DNA of 54,195 nt from JAFDWI01 sp964595905 (GTDB lineage Bacteria; Actinomycetota; Acidimicrobiia; Acidimicrobiales; Iamiaceae): contig CAZQSU010000007.1 in NCBI GenBank assembly GCA_964595905.1, positions 1 through 54,195 on the forward strand. The letters are read 5' to 3'. This document shows positions 31,697 to 39,746 of the stretch, piece by piece. The position numbers and the translations under genes are program-made. Position 1 is the first letter of the stretch, and every line of letters begins with the position of its first letter. The notes under the pieces were generated by a model. That model had not been told where the DNA came from. It did not search any database and saw only the letters and a list, made by a program, of their open reading frames with translations.

Positions 31697-34171
31697 TCAT
31701 GGTGATGCGACGAGTGGGACGCCCAGCACCCTGGCGACCAGTCCCCGGTAGTCGGCACCGATCGAGTGCCAGTCGTGACGACGCGCGAATTCCCAGCCGG
31801 CACGGCATCGTGACGCCGTCGCCGCGGGATCGGTCAGGACCGAGTCGATCGCGTTCTCGAACCCGTCGATCTCGACGACCAGTGCCTCGCGGACGCCGGT
31901 GAGCCCGAGTCCGCGTGCCCCGAACGGCGTCGTCACCGTCGGCACTCCGTGGCCGAGGAACTCGATCAGTTTCAGGTTGGTGCCCGAACCGATCCGCATC
32001 GGGTTGAGGGCGACCGACGCGCACGCCAACAGGGTCGTCTTCGTCGTCTCGGTGACGACGCCGGGGAACACGATGTTCCGTGGCAGGCGTCGGTCGCCGA
32101 AGACCGCACCGTGGTTTCCCGCGGACACGACGAACAGGTCGTCGCGGTCGGCGGCGAGTTCGACGAGGTACTCCGCGGCGTCGACGTTCGGGGGATGCCA
32201 CGACCCGAAGAACACGACGAGTTCCGAGGTGCCGTGGCCTCCCCAGATCCACCGCAGCCGGTCGAACCAGCGGTCGTGTGCCTGCCGACGTGTCACGAGG
32301 TCCCGGTAAGTCGCCGGCACGACCGAGCCGTTCGGGATGACGGCGATGCGCGACCGGTCGATCCCGTAGAGCTCGGCCAACCGATCGGCATCGACGGCAG
32401 AGCAGGCGCTCACCGCGTCGGCCGCCGCGAGCGCGTCGCCCTCGACCCGGCGGAGCAGGTCGAGCACGGGCCCGGCGGCGTCGACGCCTGCGAGGCTGGC
32501 GGTCCGGAGGTCGAACTCGACGTTGTGGGTGTCGACGAGCACGGGCAGGTCGACCTCGGCCTCGGCGAGTGCGGGATGCAGGAACGGATGCTCGAGGATG
32601 ACCAGGTCGGCGTCGGCGGCGTGGCGCCGGAGGAGGTCGAGATAGTCGGGGGTGTGGCGCACGTCGACGCCGGCGAACACGTCGGTGACCGATTGGCCGA
32701 GCAGGCTCCCGAGATCGTCCTGGGCGCGGGCCCGGCCCGGGCCCCGGGGCACGATCGTGCTGGTGAGACCGCGGCCGAGCCGGGTGGTCGACGCCTTGGC
32801 CCCCGGAGCGGCGACCAGGGCGAGCACGTCGACGTCCATGACCTCGGCCAACGCGCGGCACAGATGATGGACCCGGAGTTCGCCACCGTGGGCGGGGGCG
32901 TCGATGCCATAGGTCGACAACACCACGGCGTGGGGACGGCGGCGTCGGTGTGATGCCCCGCGTCGGGTGGGCCCGTGGCCGGAAGGGTCCGCAACGTCGG
33001 CTCGTCCACCGCGCGGCGAGCCCGACAGGATCCGGGCCGCGTCGGACCAGGTGCGTGCCGCGGCCCGGCGGTACGCGGCCTGCCCCATGCGGCGGGCCCA
33101 GATCGGGTCGGCGACGAGGCGCTCGATCGCCCGGGCGAGGTGCGCGGCGGTGGGGTGCGCGATCAGTCCGGTGACACCGTCGACGACGAACTCGGTGGGC
33201 CCGCCCGAATCGGCACAGGTCACCACCGGGGTGCCCTGACTGGCCGCCTCCATGCAGATGAGCCCCTGGTCCTCGTCGAAGGGGACGAAGGGCACCGCGA
33301 TGGCGTCGCGGTAGTGGTCGACGAGTTCGGCGTCGGCGACGAAGCCGAGGAAGTCGATACGCGGATCGTCGGCCGCACGGGCACGGAGGTCGGCGTCGAG
33401 GGGACCGGTCCCGGCGATCAGCAGACGCACCGGCGCCTCGATGAGTCCCATGGCGTCGATGAGCAGGTCGAGCCGTTTGGGGGCGTCGAGCCGGGATGCG
33501 GTGAACAGGGTGTGCCCCGGTGCGGTCTCGGGTCGTCCGAGCGGCAGGTCGGTCGGAAGGGGCAGGACCCTCGGGCGGAGACCCCGGGGAAAGTACTCGG
33601 GACGCGCGACGACCGTGGTCGAGATCGCGAAGTGGGCGCGGGCGCGGGGAGGGGTGAAGGCGATCGCGTCGAGCCAGTGGACGATCGCCCGGGCGAACGG
33701 TCCGGGAAACGCCAGGTCTTCTCCGTCGCGCCCTTCGGCGGCGACGAGCGCCGCGAACCGGTCGAAGAACTCGTGCACCGCGGCGTGGTCGTTGTGCCGT
33801 CCGATCAGATCGAGGATGCCGGCGGCGTGGGGCGAACGCGGTTCCGCGACCAGCGGGAGGCCGAATGCCTCGTAGGCGTCGTAGAGGCCCCGGAGTGGGT
33901 GGAACAGGTACACCACGTGGTCGGGGTGGTCGACCATCCACGCCGGGTACTTGACCGAGATCACGCGGTCGAACGCGGTGAGGTCGAGCTCCGAGAAGCG
34001 GCGGTAGGCGTCGATCAGATCGCACAGGTTGGTCTCGTCGACGGGCAGCTTGACGATCTCGGCGGTGTGCCCGTCGAGATCGTCGATGGCCCGACCCATC
34101 GACGCGACGGCACGTTCGGCGCCGCCCCACAGGGGAGGCACCGGTTCGGGCGCGACGATGGCGACTCTCAT
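31697..34171 (-). CDS. Double glycosyltransferase: two GT4 domains in one protein
   Basis: This 824-residue protein contains two complete GT-B glycosyltransferase modules. Module 1 (about 1-385) begins IVAPEPVPPLWGGAE and has the donor site FDEDQGLICMEAASQGTPVV. An Arg/Gly-rich linker follows (about 386-412). Module 2 (about 413-824) has GIDAPAHGGELRVHHLCRA, VFFGSWHPPNVDAAEYLV and a donor region VALNPMRIGSGTNLKLIEFLGHG. Fused glycosyltransferases often add two sugars in sequence or act as polymerases. It is upstream of the coiled-coil gene by 63 bases. The ATG at 34171 is preceded by a TACGCT hexamer. Both donor specificities are unknown. Confidence 0.88.
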   Translation of the reverse strand: MRVAIVAPEPVPPLWGGAERAVASMGRAIDDLDGHTAEIVKLPVDETNLCDLIDAYRRFSELDLTAFDRVISVKYPAWMVDHPDHVVYLFHPLRGLYDAYEAFGLPLVAEPRSPHAAGILDLIGRHNDHAAVHEFFDRFAALVAAEGRDGEDLAFPGPFARAIVHWLDAIAFTPPRARAHFAISTTVVARPEYFPRGLRPRVLPLPTDLPLGRPETAPGHTLFTASRLDAPKRLDLLIDAMGLIEAPVRLLIAGTGPLDADLRARAADDPRIDFLGFVADAELVDHYRDAIAVPFVPFDEDQGLICMEAASQGTPVVTCADSGGPTEFVVDGVTGLIAHPTAAHLARAIERLVADPIWARRMGQAAYRRAAARTWSDAARILSGSPRGGRADVADPSGHGPTRRGASHRRRRPHAVVLSTYGIDAPAHGGELRVHHLCRALAEVMDVDVLALVAAPGAKASTTRLGRGLTSTIVPRGPGRARAQDDLGSLLGQSVTDVFAGVDVRHTPDYLDLLRRHAADADLVILEHPFLHPALAEAEVDLPVLVDTHNVEFDLRTASLAGVDAAGPVLDLLRRVEGDALAAADAVSACSAVDADRLAELYGIDRSRIAVIPNGSVVPATYRDLVTRRQAHDRWFDRLRWIWGGHGTSELVVFFGSWHPPNVDAAEYLVELAADRDDLFVVSAGNHGAVFGDRRLPRNIVFPGVVTETTKTTLLACASVALNPMRIGSGTNLKLIEFLGHGVPTVTTPFGARGLGLTGVREALVVEIDGFENAIDSVLTDPAATASRCRAGWEFARRHDWHSIGADYRGLVARVLGVPLVASP

Positions 34172-34203
34172 GGCCGGGCGCCGGTGCGTCGCATCGCCGG
34201 GTC

Positions 34204-34209
34204 AGCGTA
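34204..34209 (-). promoter_or_regulatory. Candidate -10 hexamer for the double glycosyltransferase
   Basis: TACGCT on the minus strand lies 32 bases before the ATG at 34171, implying a leader of about 25 bases. No -35 is evident. Confidence 0.35.
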
Positions 34210-34267
34210 CCGGCCGCCGCCGTTCACCGGCACCACCGGCGGGTGGGCGTTGCGCGCCCCGTCACGG

Positions 34268-34306
34268 AGAAAACCAGAGCGGAGGACCCTGGGGAGGGTC
34301 CTCCGC
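34268..34306 (-). terminator. Rho-independent terminator of the HBHA-like gene
   Basis: A perfect 12-bp stem (34279-34290 with 34295-34306) closes a 4-base loop. On the minus strand it is followed by the T-rich run TCTGGTTTTCT. It lies 139 bases after the stop of the gene at 34445-34900 and before the double-glycosyltransferase gene, isolating the two. The remainder of this 273-base gap (34172-34444) holds the downstream promoter and no gene. Confidence 0.75.
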
Positions 34307-34444
34307 TGGTGGTGCCCGGAGCGCCGATGGGGGGTCGGCGAGCTTCCGAGCGATGATCGGGGACCTGGGCGTGGCCCGGTCGACCCGACCATTGCCGACT
34401 CCGGGAAGGGGGACCCGGTCGCCGGCAGGGCTGGTGAAACGGTG

Positions 34445-34900
34445 TCAGGCGGCGCGGCCGACGATGCTGCGCACCTGGGAGCGGGCGTCGCGGGCGGCGT
34501 CGCGGGCCTGGGCGACGAGCTCCGCGGCCTGGTCGGGGAGCCGGGCGGCGACGTCGTCGAGAAGTTCGTCGATGCGGGCCTCGAGCTCGGCCAGGCGGTC
34601 TTCGACGGCCTTGAACTGCTCGTCGAAGTTGCCCGACAGCTTCTCGAGCCGGGAGGTCGCCTCGGAGGTGAACTTCTCGAGGTTCTGACGGACCTCGGTG
34701 ATCTGGGTGTTGAGCTGTTCGGGGAGGTCCTTGGTGAAGTCCTCGGCCTGCTGGGTGAGCTCGCGGCGCTGGACCTGCACCTTCTGGGCGGTCAGCACGC
34801 CGAAGCCGATGACGACGTACGCGGCGTCCTTGAGGGTCCGGGTCACGTCGTCGAGGCTGAGCTCGGGAAGGTCGACCTCGGGAAGATTGAGTTCGGGCAC
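34445..34900 (-). CDS. HBHA/phasin-like coiled-coil protein
   Basis: This 151-residue helical protein resembles the N-terminal part of mycobacterial heparin-binding haemagglutinin and phasin-type proteins. After the acidic LNLPEVDLPELSLDD leader comes a short hydrophobic helix (about 24-40). A long amphipathic coiled coil (about 45-140) follows, containing DLPEQLNTQI and LEKFTSEATSRLEKL, which parallel HBHA DLPEQLTELREKF. The Lys/Ala/Pro tail that binds heparin in HBHA is missing. It could coat intracellular lipid or PHA granules, or the inner membrane. The GTG start has AGGAGT upstream. Promoter and terminator show that it is transcribed alone. Confidence 0.78.
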   Translation of the reverse strand: MPELNLPEVDLPELSLDDVTRTLKDAAYVVIGFGVLTAQKVQVQRRELTQQAEDFTKDLPEQLNTQITEVRQNLEKFTSEATSRLEKLSGNFDEQFKAVEDRLAELEARIDELLDDVAARLPDQAAELVAQARDAARDARSQVRSIVGRAA

Positions 34901-34938
34901 GGTGGGTACTCCTGTGAGCGGTGGGTGCGTCTGCTAGC

Positions 34939-34967
34939 AAGTTAGCGCGTTTGTTAAACAGTTGCAA
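34939..34967 (-). promoter_or_regulatory. Sigma-70-type promoter of the HBHA-like gene
   Basis: On the minus strand TTGCAA (34962-34967) and TAACTT (34939-34944) are separated by exactly 17 bases. Transcription would start about 30 bases before the GTG, leaving room for AGGAGT. Unlike most other genes in the window, it has a recognisable -35, and the local sequence is unusually AT-rich. Confidence 0.65.
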
Positions 34968-35003
34968 GCACCCTGGGTCACTTTTCGGGGTGACGCCTGC
35001 CAC

Positions 35004-35855
35004 TCAGGGGTTGGCTCGGACCTCGACGCGACCGTCGACCACTCGGGCCGTCCACGTGCGCTGGGCGATCGCCGCCGGGCCTCGGCGGGCGGTCCCGTCG
35101 GCGAGACGGAAATGGCTGTGGTGCCAGGGGCACACCACGCAGTCGCCGACGATCTCGCCTTCGTCGAGCGGGCCGCCGGCGTGGTTGCACGTCGCGGACA
35201 GCGCCCGGATGGCGCCACGGTGACGAACCACCATGACCGGGACCCCGCCGGCGTCGGCCCGGGTCGGCCGGTCGTCGACCAGGTCGGCCTCGGCGATCAC
35301 GTCGGTCCAGTCGTCGGGCGGGAACTCGAACGCGGTGTGGTTCACGCCCACCCCGAGCGCGTACGACAGGTGACCGCCCAGATACGCCGACCCCAGCGCG
35401 GCGCCGAGACCGGCCATGCTCATGAGAGCTCCGCGCCCGCGCTTGCCGCGACGGCGGGCCCGGTACGACGCGCACTGCAACACGAGCGCGACCGAGTTGC
35501 CGACGGCGTGGGCGACGCCGAGGCGCTTCTCGCCGCCGTAGGTGTCGACCCAGTCCGATGCGCCCGACGCGGCCGTCGGCAACGCGGCGAGGATGCCGAT
35601 CCCCACGAGACGTCGGGCCGCCACGCCGTCGTGTCTGTTTCCCAGCACGTCGAGTGCGGTGGCGCTGAGCCAGGCCCCGAGCGGCACGTCGGTGAGCATG
35701 GGATGGAGTTGATGGCCCAACCAACCGCCCGAGAGCGCCTGTTTGATGCCGTCCGGACTCGTCACGGCCGTGACCGGCCCCGTGAGCGCCTCACCGATGT
35801 CGTCGAGTGCTCCGGTGTGCTCGATCTTGTTCGCGATGTCCGAGAGCAGGGTCAT
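35004..35855 (-). CDS. DUF2231 membrane domain fused to a Rieske [2Fe-2S] domain
   Basis: This 283-residue protein has an N-terminal DUF2231-type domain (about 45-175). LGHQLHPMLTDVPLGAW supplies His49 and His51, and several predicted membrane segments follow. The C-terminal Rieske ferredoxin domain (about 185-283) shows the cluster ligands in CNHAGG (Cys223, His225) and CPWHHS (Cys242, His245). It is a candidate membrane electron-transfer protein; donor and acceptor are unknown. The ATG at 35855 was chosen for the GGAAAGGA ribosome binding site a few bases upstream, although the frame is open further. It is divergent from the giant glycosyltransferase gene with a 228-base gap (35856-36083) that shows only that gene's hexamer. 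Confidence 0.9.
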   Translation of the reverse strand: MTLLSDIANKIEHTGALDDIGEALTGPVTAVTSPDGIKQALSGGWLGHQLHPMLTDVPLGAWLSATALDVLGNRHDGVAARRLVGIGILAALPTAASGASDWVDTYGGEKRLGVAHAVGNSVALVLQCASYRARRRGKRGRGALMSMAGLGAALGSAYLGGHLSYALGVGVNHTAFEFPPDDWTDVIAEADLVDDRPTRADAGGVPVMVVRHRGAIRALSATCNHAGGPLDEGEIVGDCVVCPWHHSHFRLADGTARRGPAAIAQRTWTARVVDGRVEVRANP

Positions 35856-36068
35856 GGCGGTCCTTTCCGCTGGGCGGTCGACATCCACGACCGGGTGGTG
35901 CGCGGGGTCGAACGACTGGTTCGTGGTCGGGGCTTTCCCCCGTGCTGCACGGCAACAGGTGCCATCGGTCACAGGGTAGGCCCGAATCGTCCCGTCCGGA
36001 CGCCGGCGCGGTGACGGCTCCGTCGCGCGAGGGTCGGTCCGGGCACCGGTCGGCGGCCGGACCGTCAC

Positions 36069-36074
36069 TACGCT
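36069..36074 (+). promoter_or_regulatory. -10 hexamer of a probably leaderless promoter (giant GT2 gene)
   Basis: TACGCT ends 9 bases before the GTG at 36084. No Shine-Dalgarno sequence is visible. Confidence 0.45.
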
Positions 36075-36083
36075 TGATCCATC

Positions 36084-39000
36084 GTGGATGCCGACGACAC
36101 GCCGACGCCTGAGGAGTCCGACCACATCACCCTGGCCAGCCGGGCCGAGGCGTTCGCCGACCTGGCGGACCTCGACGACGGGCCCTCACCGATTCCCGAC
36201 CCCGGCGCGGATCCGGGTGATCCGACCGGGCCCGACGGCGACGCCGCGCCACCCGTCGTCGCCGTCGTGGTCGTCCACAATGCCGGTCCCTGGCTCGACG
36301 AGGTCCTCGGTTCGCTCGAAGGCCAGACCTACGCCAACCTCTCGGTGCTGGTCGTCGATGCGGCCAGCGACATCGATCCCACGCCGCGGGTCGCCCGGAT
36401 CCTGCCCGGGGCGTTCGTCCGGCGCCTCGAGACCAACGTCGGCTACGGCCCGACGACGAACGAGATTCTCGAGCTGGTCAGTGGGGCGTCGTTCTACTGC
36501 CTGTGCCACGACGACGTCGCCCTCGACCCCGACTGCGTGCACGAACTCGTCGCCGAGGCCTTCCGCTCGAACGCGGGCATCGTCGGCCCCAAGGTCGTCG
36601 ACTGGGACGATCCCGACAAGCTCCTGAGCGTCGGGTTCACCGTCGACCGTTCCGCCGGGCGTGCGCCCTATGCCGAACACCACGAACTCGACCAGGGCCA
36701 GCACGACGCCGTCCGTGACGTGTTCGCGGTGACCGGCGGCTGCACCCTGGTCCGGTCCGACCTGTTCGCCCATCTGGAGGGCTTCGACCGAAGCATCGAC
36801 CTGTTGGGCGAGGATCTCGACCTGTGCTGGCGGGCCCATCTGGTGGGAGCCCGGGTCGTGGTCGCCCCGCGTGCCCGCGTCCGGCACCGCCAGGCGCTCG
36901 GCGAACGGATCGATGCGGCCGGCCTGGCGCGGGTCGACGCCGCGCACCGGATCCGTACCGTGCTCAGCAACTACCGGTTGGGCCATCTGGTGTCGCTCGT
37001 GCCCCAGCTCCTCGTCGTGTCGGTGATCGAGGCGATCGTCGAGTGGTCGATCGGACGCCGCGAGCACGCGCGCGCCCAGATCAGCGCCTGGGGCACGAAC
37101 CTGCGGGCGATCCCCTCGATCATCCGCGCGCGCCGTCGGGTGCGGATGATCCGCGAACGCAACGACCGCAGCATCGCGCAGCTCCAGACCCGGACCTGGG
37201 CCCGGCTCGACGGGCTCGTGCAGGCCCATCGGCGGGCACGTGCCGAGGAGGCGCTCGAGTCGGTCGACGGCGGAGGACCGGTCGCGTCCGCGGGTCGCGA
37301 CGCCCATCTCGGCGCGGACGTCGACGACGAAGAACGAGACAGTTTCGTGCGCACCGGCGCGCCGCGGCGGGCCTACTCGGTGGTGTCCTGGGGCATCATC
37401 GGCGTGATCGTCGTGCTCGTCGTGGGCACACGCGAACTGTTCTTCGGTTCGTTGCCGGCGGTGGGTGCCTTCGCCGATCCGCCGGGGAGCCTCGCCTCGG
37501 TGTGGCGCACCTGGGTCGGCTCGTGGAACCCCACGGGCATCGGAAGTGCCCAGTCGCCGTCGGGTGGCCTCGCCCCGATGGCGATCGTCGGCTCGATCTT
37601 CGGTGGCGCGTTCGGGTTCGTGCGACGGGTCGCGATCCTGGTGCCGGTCCCGATCGGGCTGTGGGGCGCGTGGCGTCTGGCGCGGCCGCTGGGCAACCGC
37701 CGGGCCGCATTCGTCTCTCTCGTCGTGTACGCCGCGGTGCCGGTGCCCTGGAACGCGCTGTCGCGGGGCGCGTGGGGCGGGCTGCTGGTGTACGCGGTGT
37801 CGCCGTGGATCCTCTCGGCGGCGGTGCGCTCGATGCGGTCCGCGCCTTTCGGTGACCAGGGAACCCTCGCCGCGGACACCGTACGGGCGCGGTGGTGGGC
37901 GCCGGTGCTGGGACTCGGACTGTTGCTCGCCGTGGTCGGCACGCTGGTTCCGTCGGTCGCCGCGGTCGCGGTCGTGGTCGCGATCGGCCTGGTCGTCGGG
38001 TCGCTGGTGTCGGGTCGGTTCACCGGCATCGCCCGTCTGGTGTTCACCACGCTCGGGGCGGTGCTCGTCGCGGCCGTGTTGGTCCTGCCGTGGACCCTGG
38101 TCGGTCCGGCCAGATCGTTGTGGTCACTCGCGGGTATGGGGGGTGGTGTGCACGGGTGGCTCGGGCTCGATCGGATCCTGCGGTTCGAGTCCGGCCCGAT
38201 GGGCGCCGGCATCCTGGGTTACGCGTTCCTCGTGGCGGCGGCGTTGCCGTTGTTCATCGGCCGGTCGTGGCGTTTCGTGTGGGGCGTACGGGCGTGGACG
38301 GTCGCTGGTGCGTGTTTCGGGGTGGTCTGGTTGGGTCAGCAGGAGTGGTTCGGGCTTCCGACCCCGGCGCCGGAGGTCTTCCTCGCGCCGGCCGCCGTCG
38401 CCCTCGCCTTCTCGACGGCCTGCGGCGCGGCCGCGTTCGAGGCCGACCTGCCGACCTTCCGTTTCGGCGCTGCGCAGGTCGCCACCGTGGTCGCGACCGT
38501 CGCGCTCGTCCTCTCGGTGCTGCCCACCATCGGCAACGCCGCGGACGGACGATGGAAGATGGCCCCGGTTGGTCTCGACCAGGCGCTCGACTTCGTCGCG
38601 ACCCAACGTGCCCACACCGCGTTCAGGGTGCTCTGGGTCGGCGACCCCTCGGTGATGCCGGTCGCCGGTTGGCACTTCGACGACACCTCGAGCGTGGGGG
38701 TCACCAACCACGGGATGGCCAGAATGGACGAACTGTGGGTACCCGCCGATCCGCGCGGCTCCGAGGCGATCGTCGATGCGCTGGAGTTGGCGACCGGATC
38801 GGAGACGACCCGTCTGGGTCGGGTGCTGGCCGACATGGACGTCCGCTACATCGTGCTGCCACGCCAGAACGTGCCGCTCCCGTACCGGTCGGCGGCCCAC
38901 CCGCCCCCGGCGCGACTGGTGGCAGCCCTCGACGACCAGCTCGACCTGGCGCGGGTGTCGGTGAACGACGCGGTGGTCGTGTACCGCAACGAGGCCTGGA

Positions 39001-39746
39001 GGGCCGGCCAGCGGCTGTACCCGGGCGACCTCGACACGGGTTCGTCGGTGTCCGATGCGCTCGACGCGCCGACGGGTCGGCGGGTGCCCGGCTCGGTCGA
39101 TCCGACCCGCACCGCCCGCTTCACCGTGCCGGCCGCGGGCATCCTCGCCACGGGTCAGCCCGCCGACCCGTCGTGGAAGCTCGAGGTGGCCGGTCGGTCC
39201 GCGAAGCCGGTCACGCTGTGGGGTTGGGAACAGGGCTTCGTGGTGCGAAGTTCGGGCGAGGCGACGCTCAGCCGCTCCGACGGGATCGGCCGCCCGATCG
39301 TGTTGGTACTCGTCGGTCTGGCCTGGATCGCGGTGGTCGTCGCGTGGTTCCTCGGCCGTCGTCGCCGCACCGGGGAGATCCTCGCCGACGAGGCACCGCC
39401 GGTCGCGATGGAGGGACCCGGCTCGTTGGTGCAACTCGGGACGGGGACGACGGCCACCGGTGCGGTGGCCGTCACCGAGGTCCGGGTCGGTGAGGAGGAC
39501 GACGGGGCGGACGCGGCAGACGGAGTCTCGGACGTCGCGCCCGATGACACCGCCGACGGTGACACCGCCGTCGGTGGCGACGAGAACGGTGGCGACGAGA
39601 ACGGTGGCGACGGGGACCGATCGGGCCTCGACCCGGGTGACCGCCCACCGGGCGACATCGGGACGGGTGACCGCGGACCGGCGGACGGGCCCGGAGCGTC
39701 GGGTGGGCCGTCGTCATCGGACGAACCCGGAGGACGAGAGCCGTGA
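36084..39746 (+). CDS. Giant membrane glycosyltransferase: GT2 domain plus multi-spanning domain
   Basis: This 1220-residue protein combines a cytoplasmic family-2 glycosyltransferase domain (about 55-330) with a large membrane and extracytoplasmic part. The GT2 domain shows VVAVVVVHNAGPWLDEVLGSL, the metal-binding CHDDVALDPD in place of DXD, and the acidic base region LLGEDLDLCWRA. After about residue 435 come some 12 predicted membrane helices. An extracytoplasmic region (about 830-1080) and a last helix (about 1085-1105) follow. The cytoplasmic tail is acidic, Gly/Asp-rich and low complexity. Actinobacterial homologues of this size sit beside DUF5719, as here, with a 4-base overlap. It probably transfers a sugar to a lipid carrier or across the membrane; substrate unknown. 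Confidence 0.88.
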   Translation: MDADDTPTPEESDHITLASRAEAFADLADLDDGPSPIPDPGADPGDPTGPDGDAAPPVVAVVVVHNAGPWLDEVLGSLEGQTYANLSVLVVDAASDIDPTPRVARILPGAFVRRLETNVGYGPTTNEILELVSGASFYCLCHDDVALDPDCVHELVAEAFRSNAGIVGPKVVDWDDPDKLLSVGFTVDRSAGRAPYAEHHELDQGQHDAVRDVFAVTGGCTLVRSDLFAHLEGFDRSIDLLGEDLDLCWRAHLVGARVVVAPRARVRHRQALGERIDAAGLARVDAAHRIRTVLSNYRLGHLVSLVPQLLVVSVIEAIVEWSIGRREHARAQISAWGTNLRAIPSIIRARRRVRMIRERNDRSIAQLQTRTWARLDGLVQAHRRARAEEALESVDGGGPVASAGRDAHLGADVDDEERDSFVRTGAPRRAYSVVSWGIIGVIVVLVVGTRELFFGSLPAVGAFADPPGSLASVWRTWVGSWNPTGIGSAQSPSGGLAPMAIVGSIFGGAFGFVRRVAILVPVPIGLWGAWRLARPLGNRRAAFVSLVVYAAVPVPWNALSRGAWGGLLVYAVSPWILSAAVRSMRSAPFGDQGTLAADTVRARWWAPVLGLGLLLAVVGTLVPSVAAVAVVVAIGLVVGSLVSGRFTGIARLVFTTLGAVLVAAVLVLPWTLVGPARSLWSLAGMGGGVHGWLGLDRILRFESGPMGAGILGYAFLVAAALPLFIGRSWRFVWGVRAWTVAGACFGVVWLGQQEWFGLPTPAPEVFLAPAAVALAFSTACGAAAFEADLPTFRFGAAQVATVVATVALVLSVLPTIGNAADGRWKMAPVGLDQALDFVATQRAHTAFRVLWVGDPSVMPVAGWHFDDTSSVGVTNHGMARMDELWVPADPRGSEAIVDALELATGSETTRLGRVLADMDVRYIVLPRQNVPLPYRSAAHPPPARLVAALDDQLDLARVSVNDAVVVYRNEAWRAGQRLYPGDLDTGSSVSDALDAPTGRRVPGSVDPTRTARFTVPAAGILATGQPADPSWKLEVAGRSAKPVTLWGWEQGFVVRSSGEATLSRSDGIGRPIVLVLVGLAWIAVVVAWFLGRRRRTGEILADEAPPVAMEGPGSLVQLGTGTTATGAVAVTEVRVGEEDDGADAADGVSDVAPDDTADGDTAVGGDENGGDENGGDGDRSGLDPGDRPPGDIGTGDRGPADGPGASGGPSSSDEPGGREP
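39576..39620 (+). repeat. 15-bp in-frame tandem repeat in GT2 tail
   Basis: Two exact copies of GGCGACGAGAACGGT (39576-39590 and 39591-39605) and one degenerate copy (39606-39620) encode the Gly-Asp-Glu-Asn-Gly pattern of the acidic tail. Copy number may vary between strains. Confidence 0.75.

Noticed and set aside
31644..34130. Second long open frame on the minus strand within the double glycosyltransferase
   Set aside because: It is Arg/Pro-rich and lacks the GT4 motifs that the adjacent frame shows from end to end.
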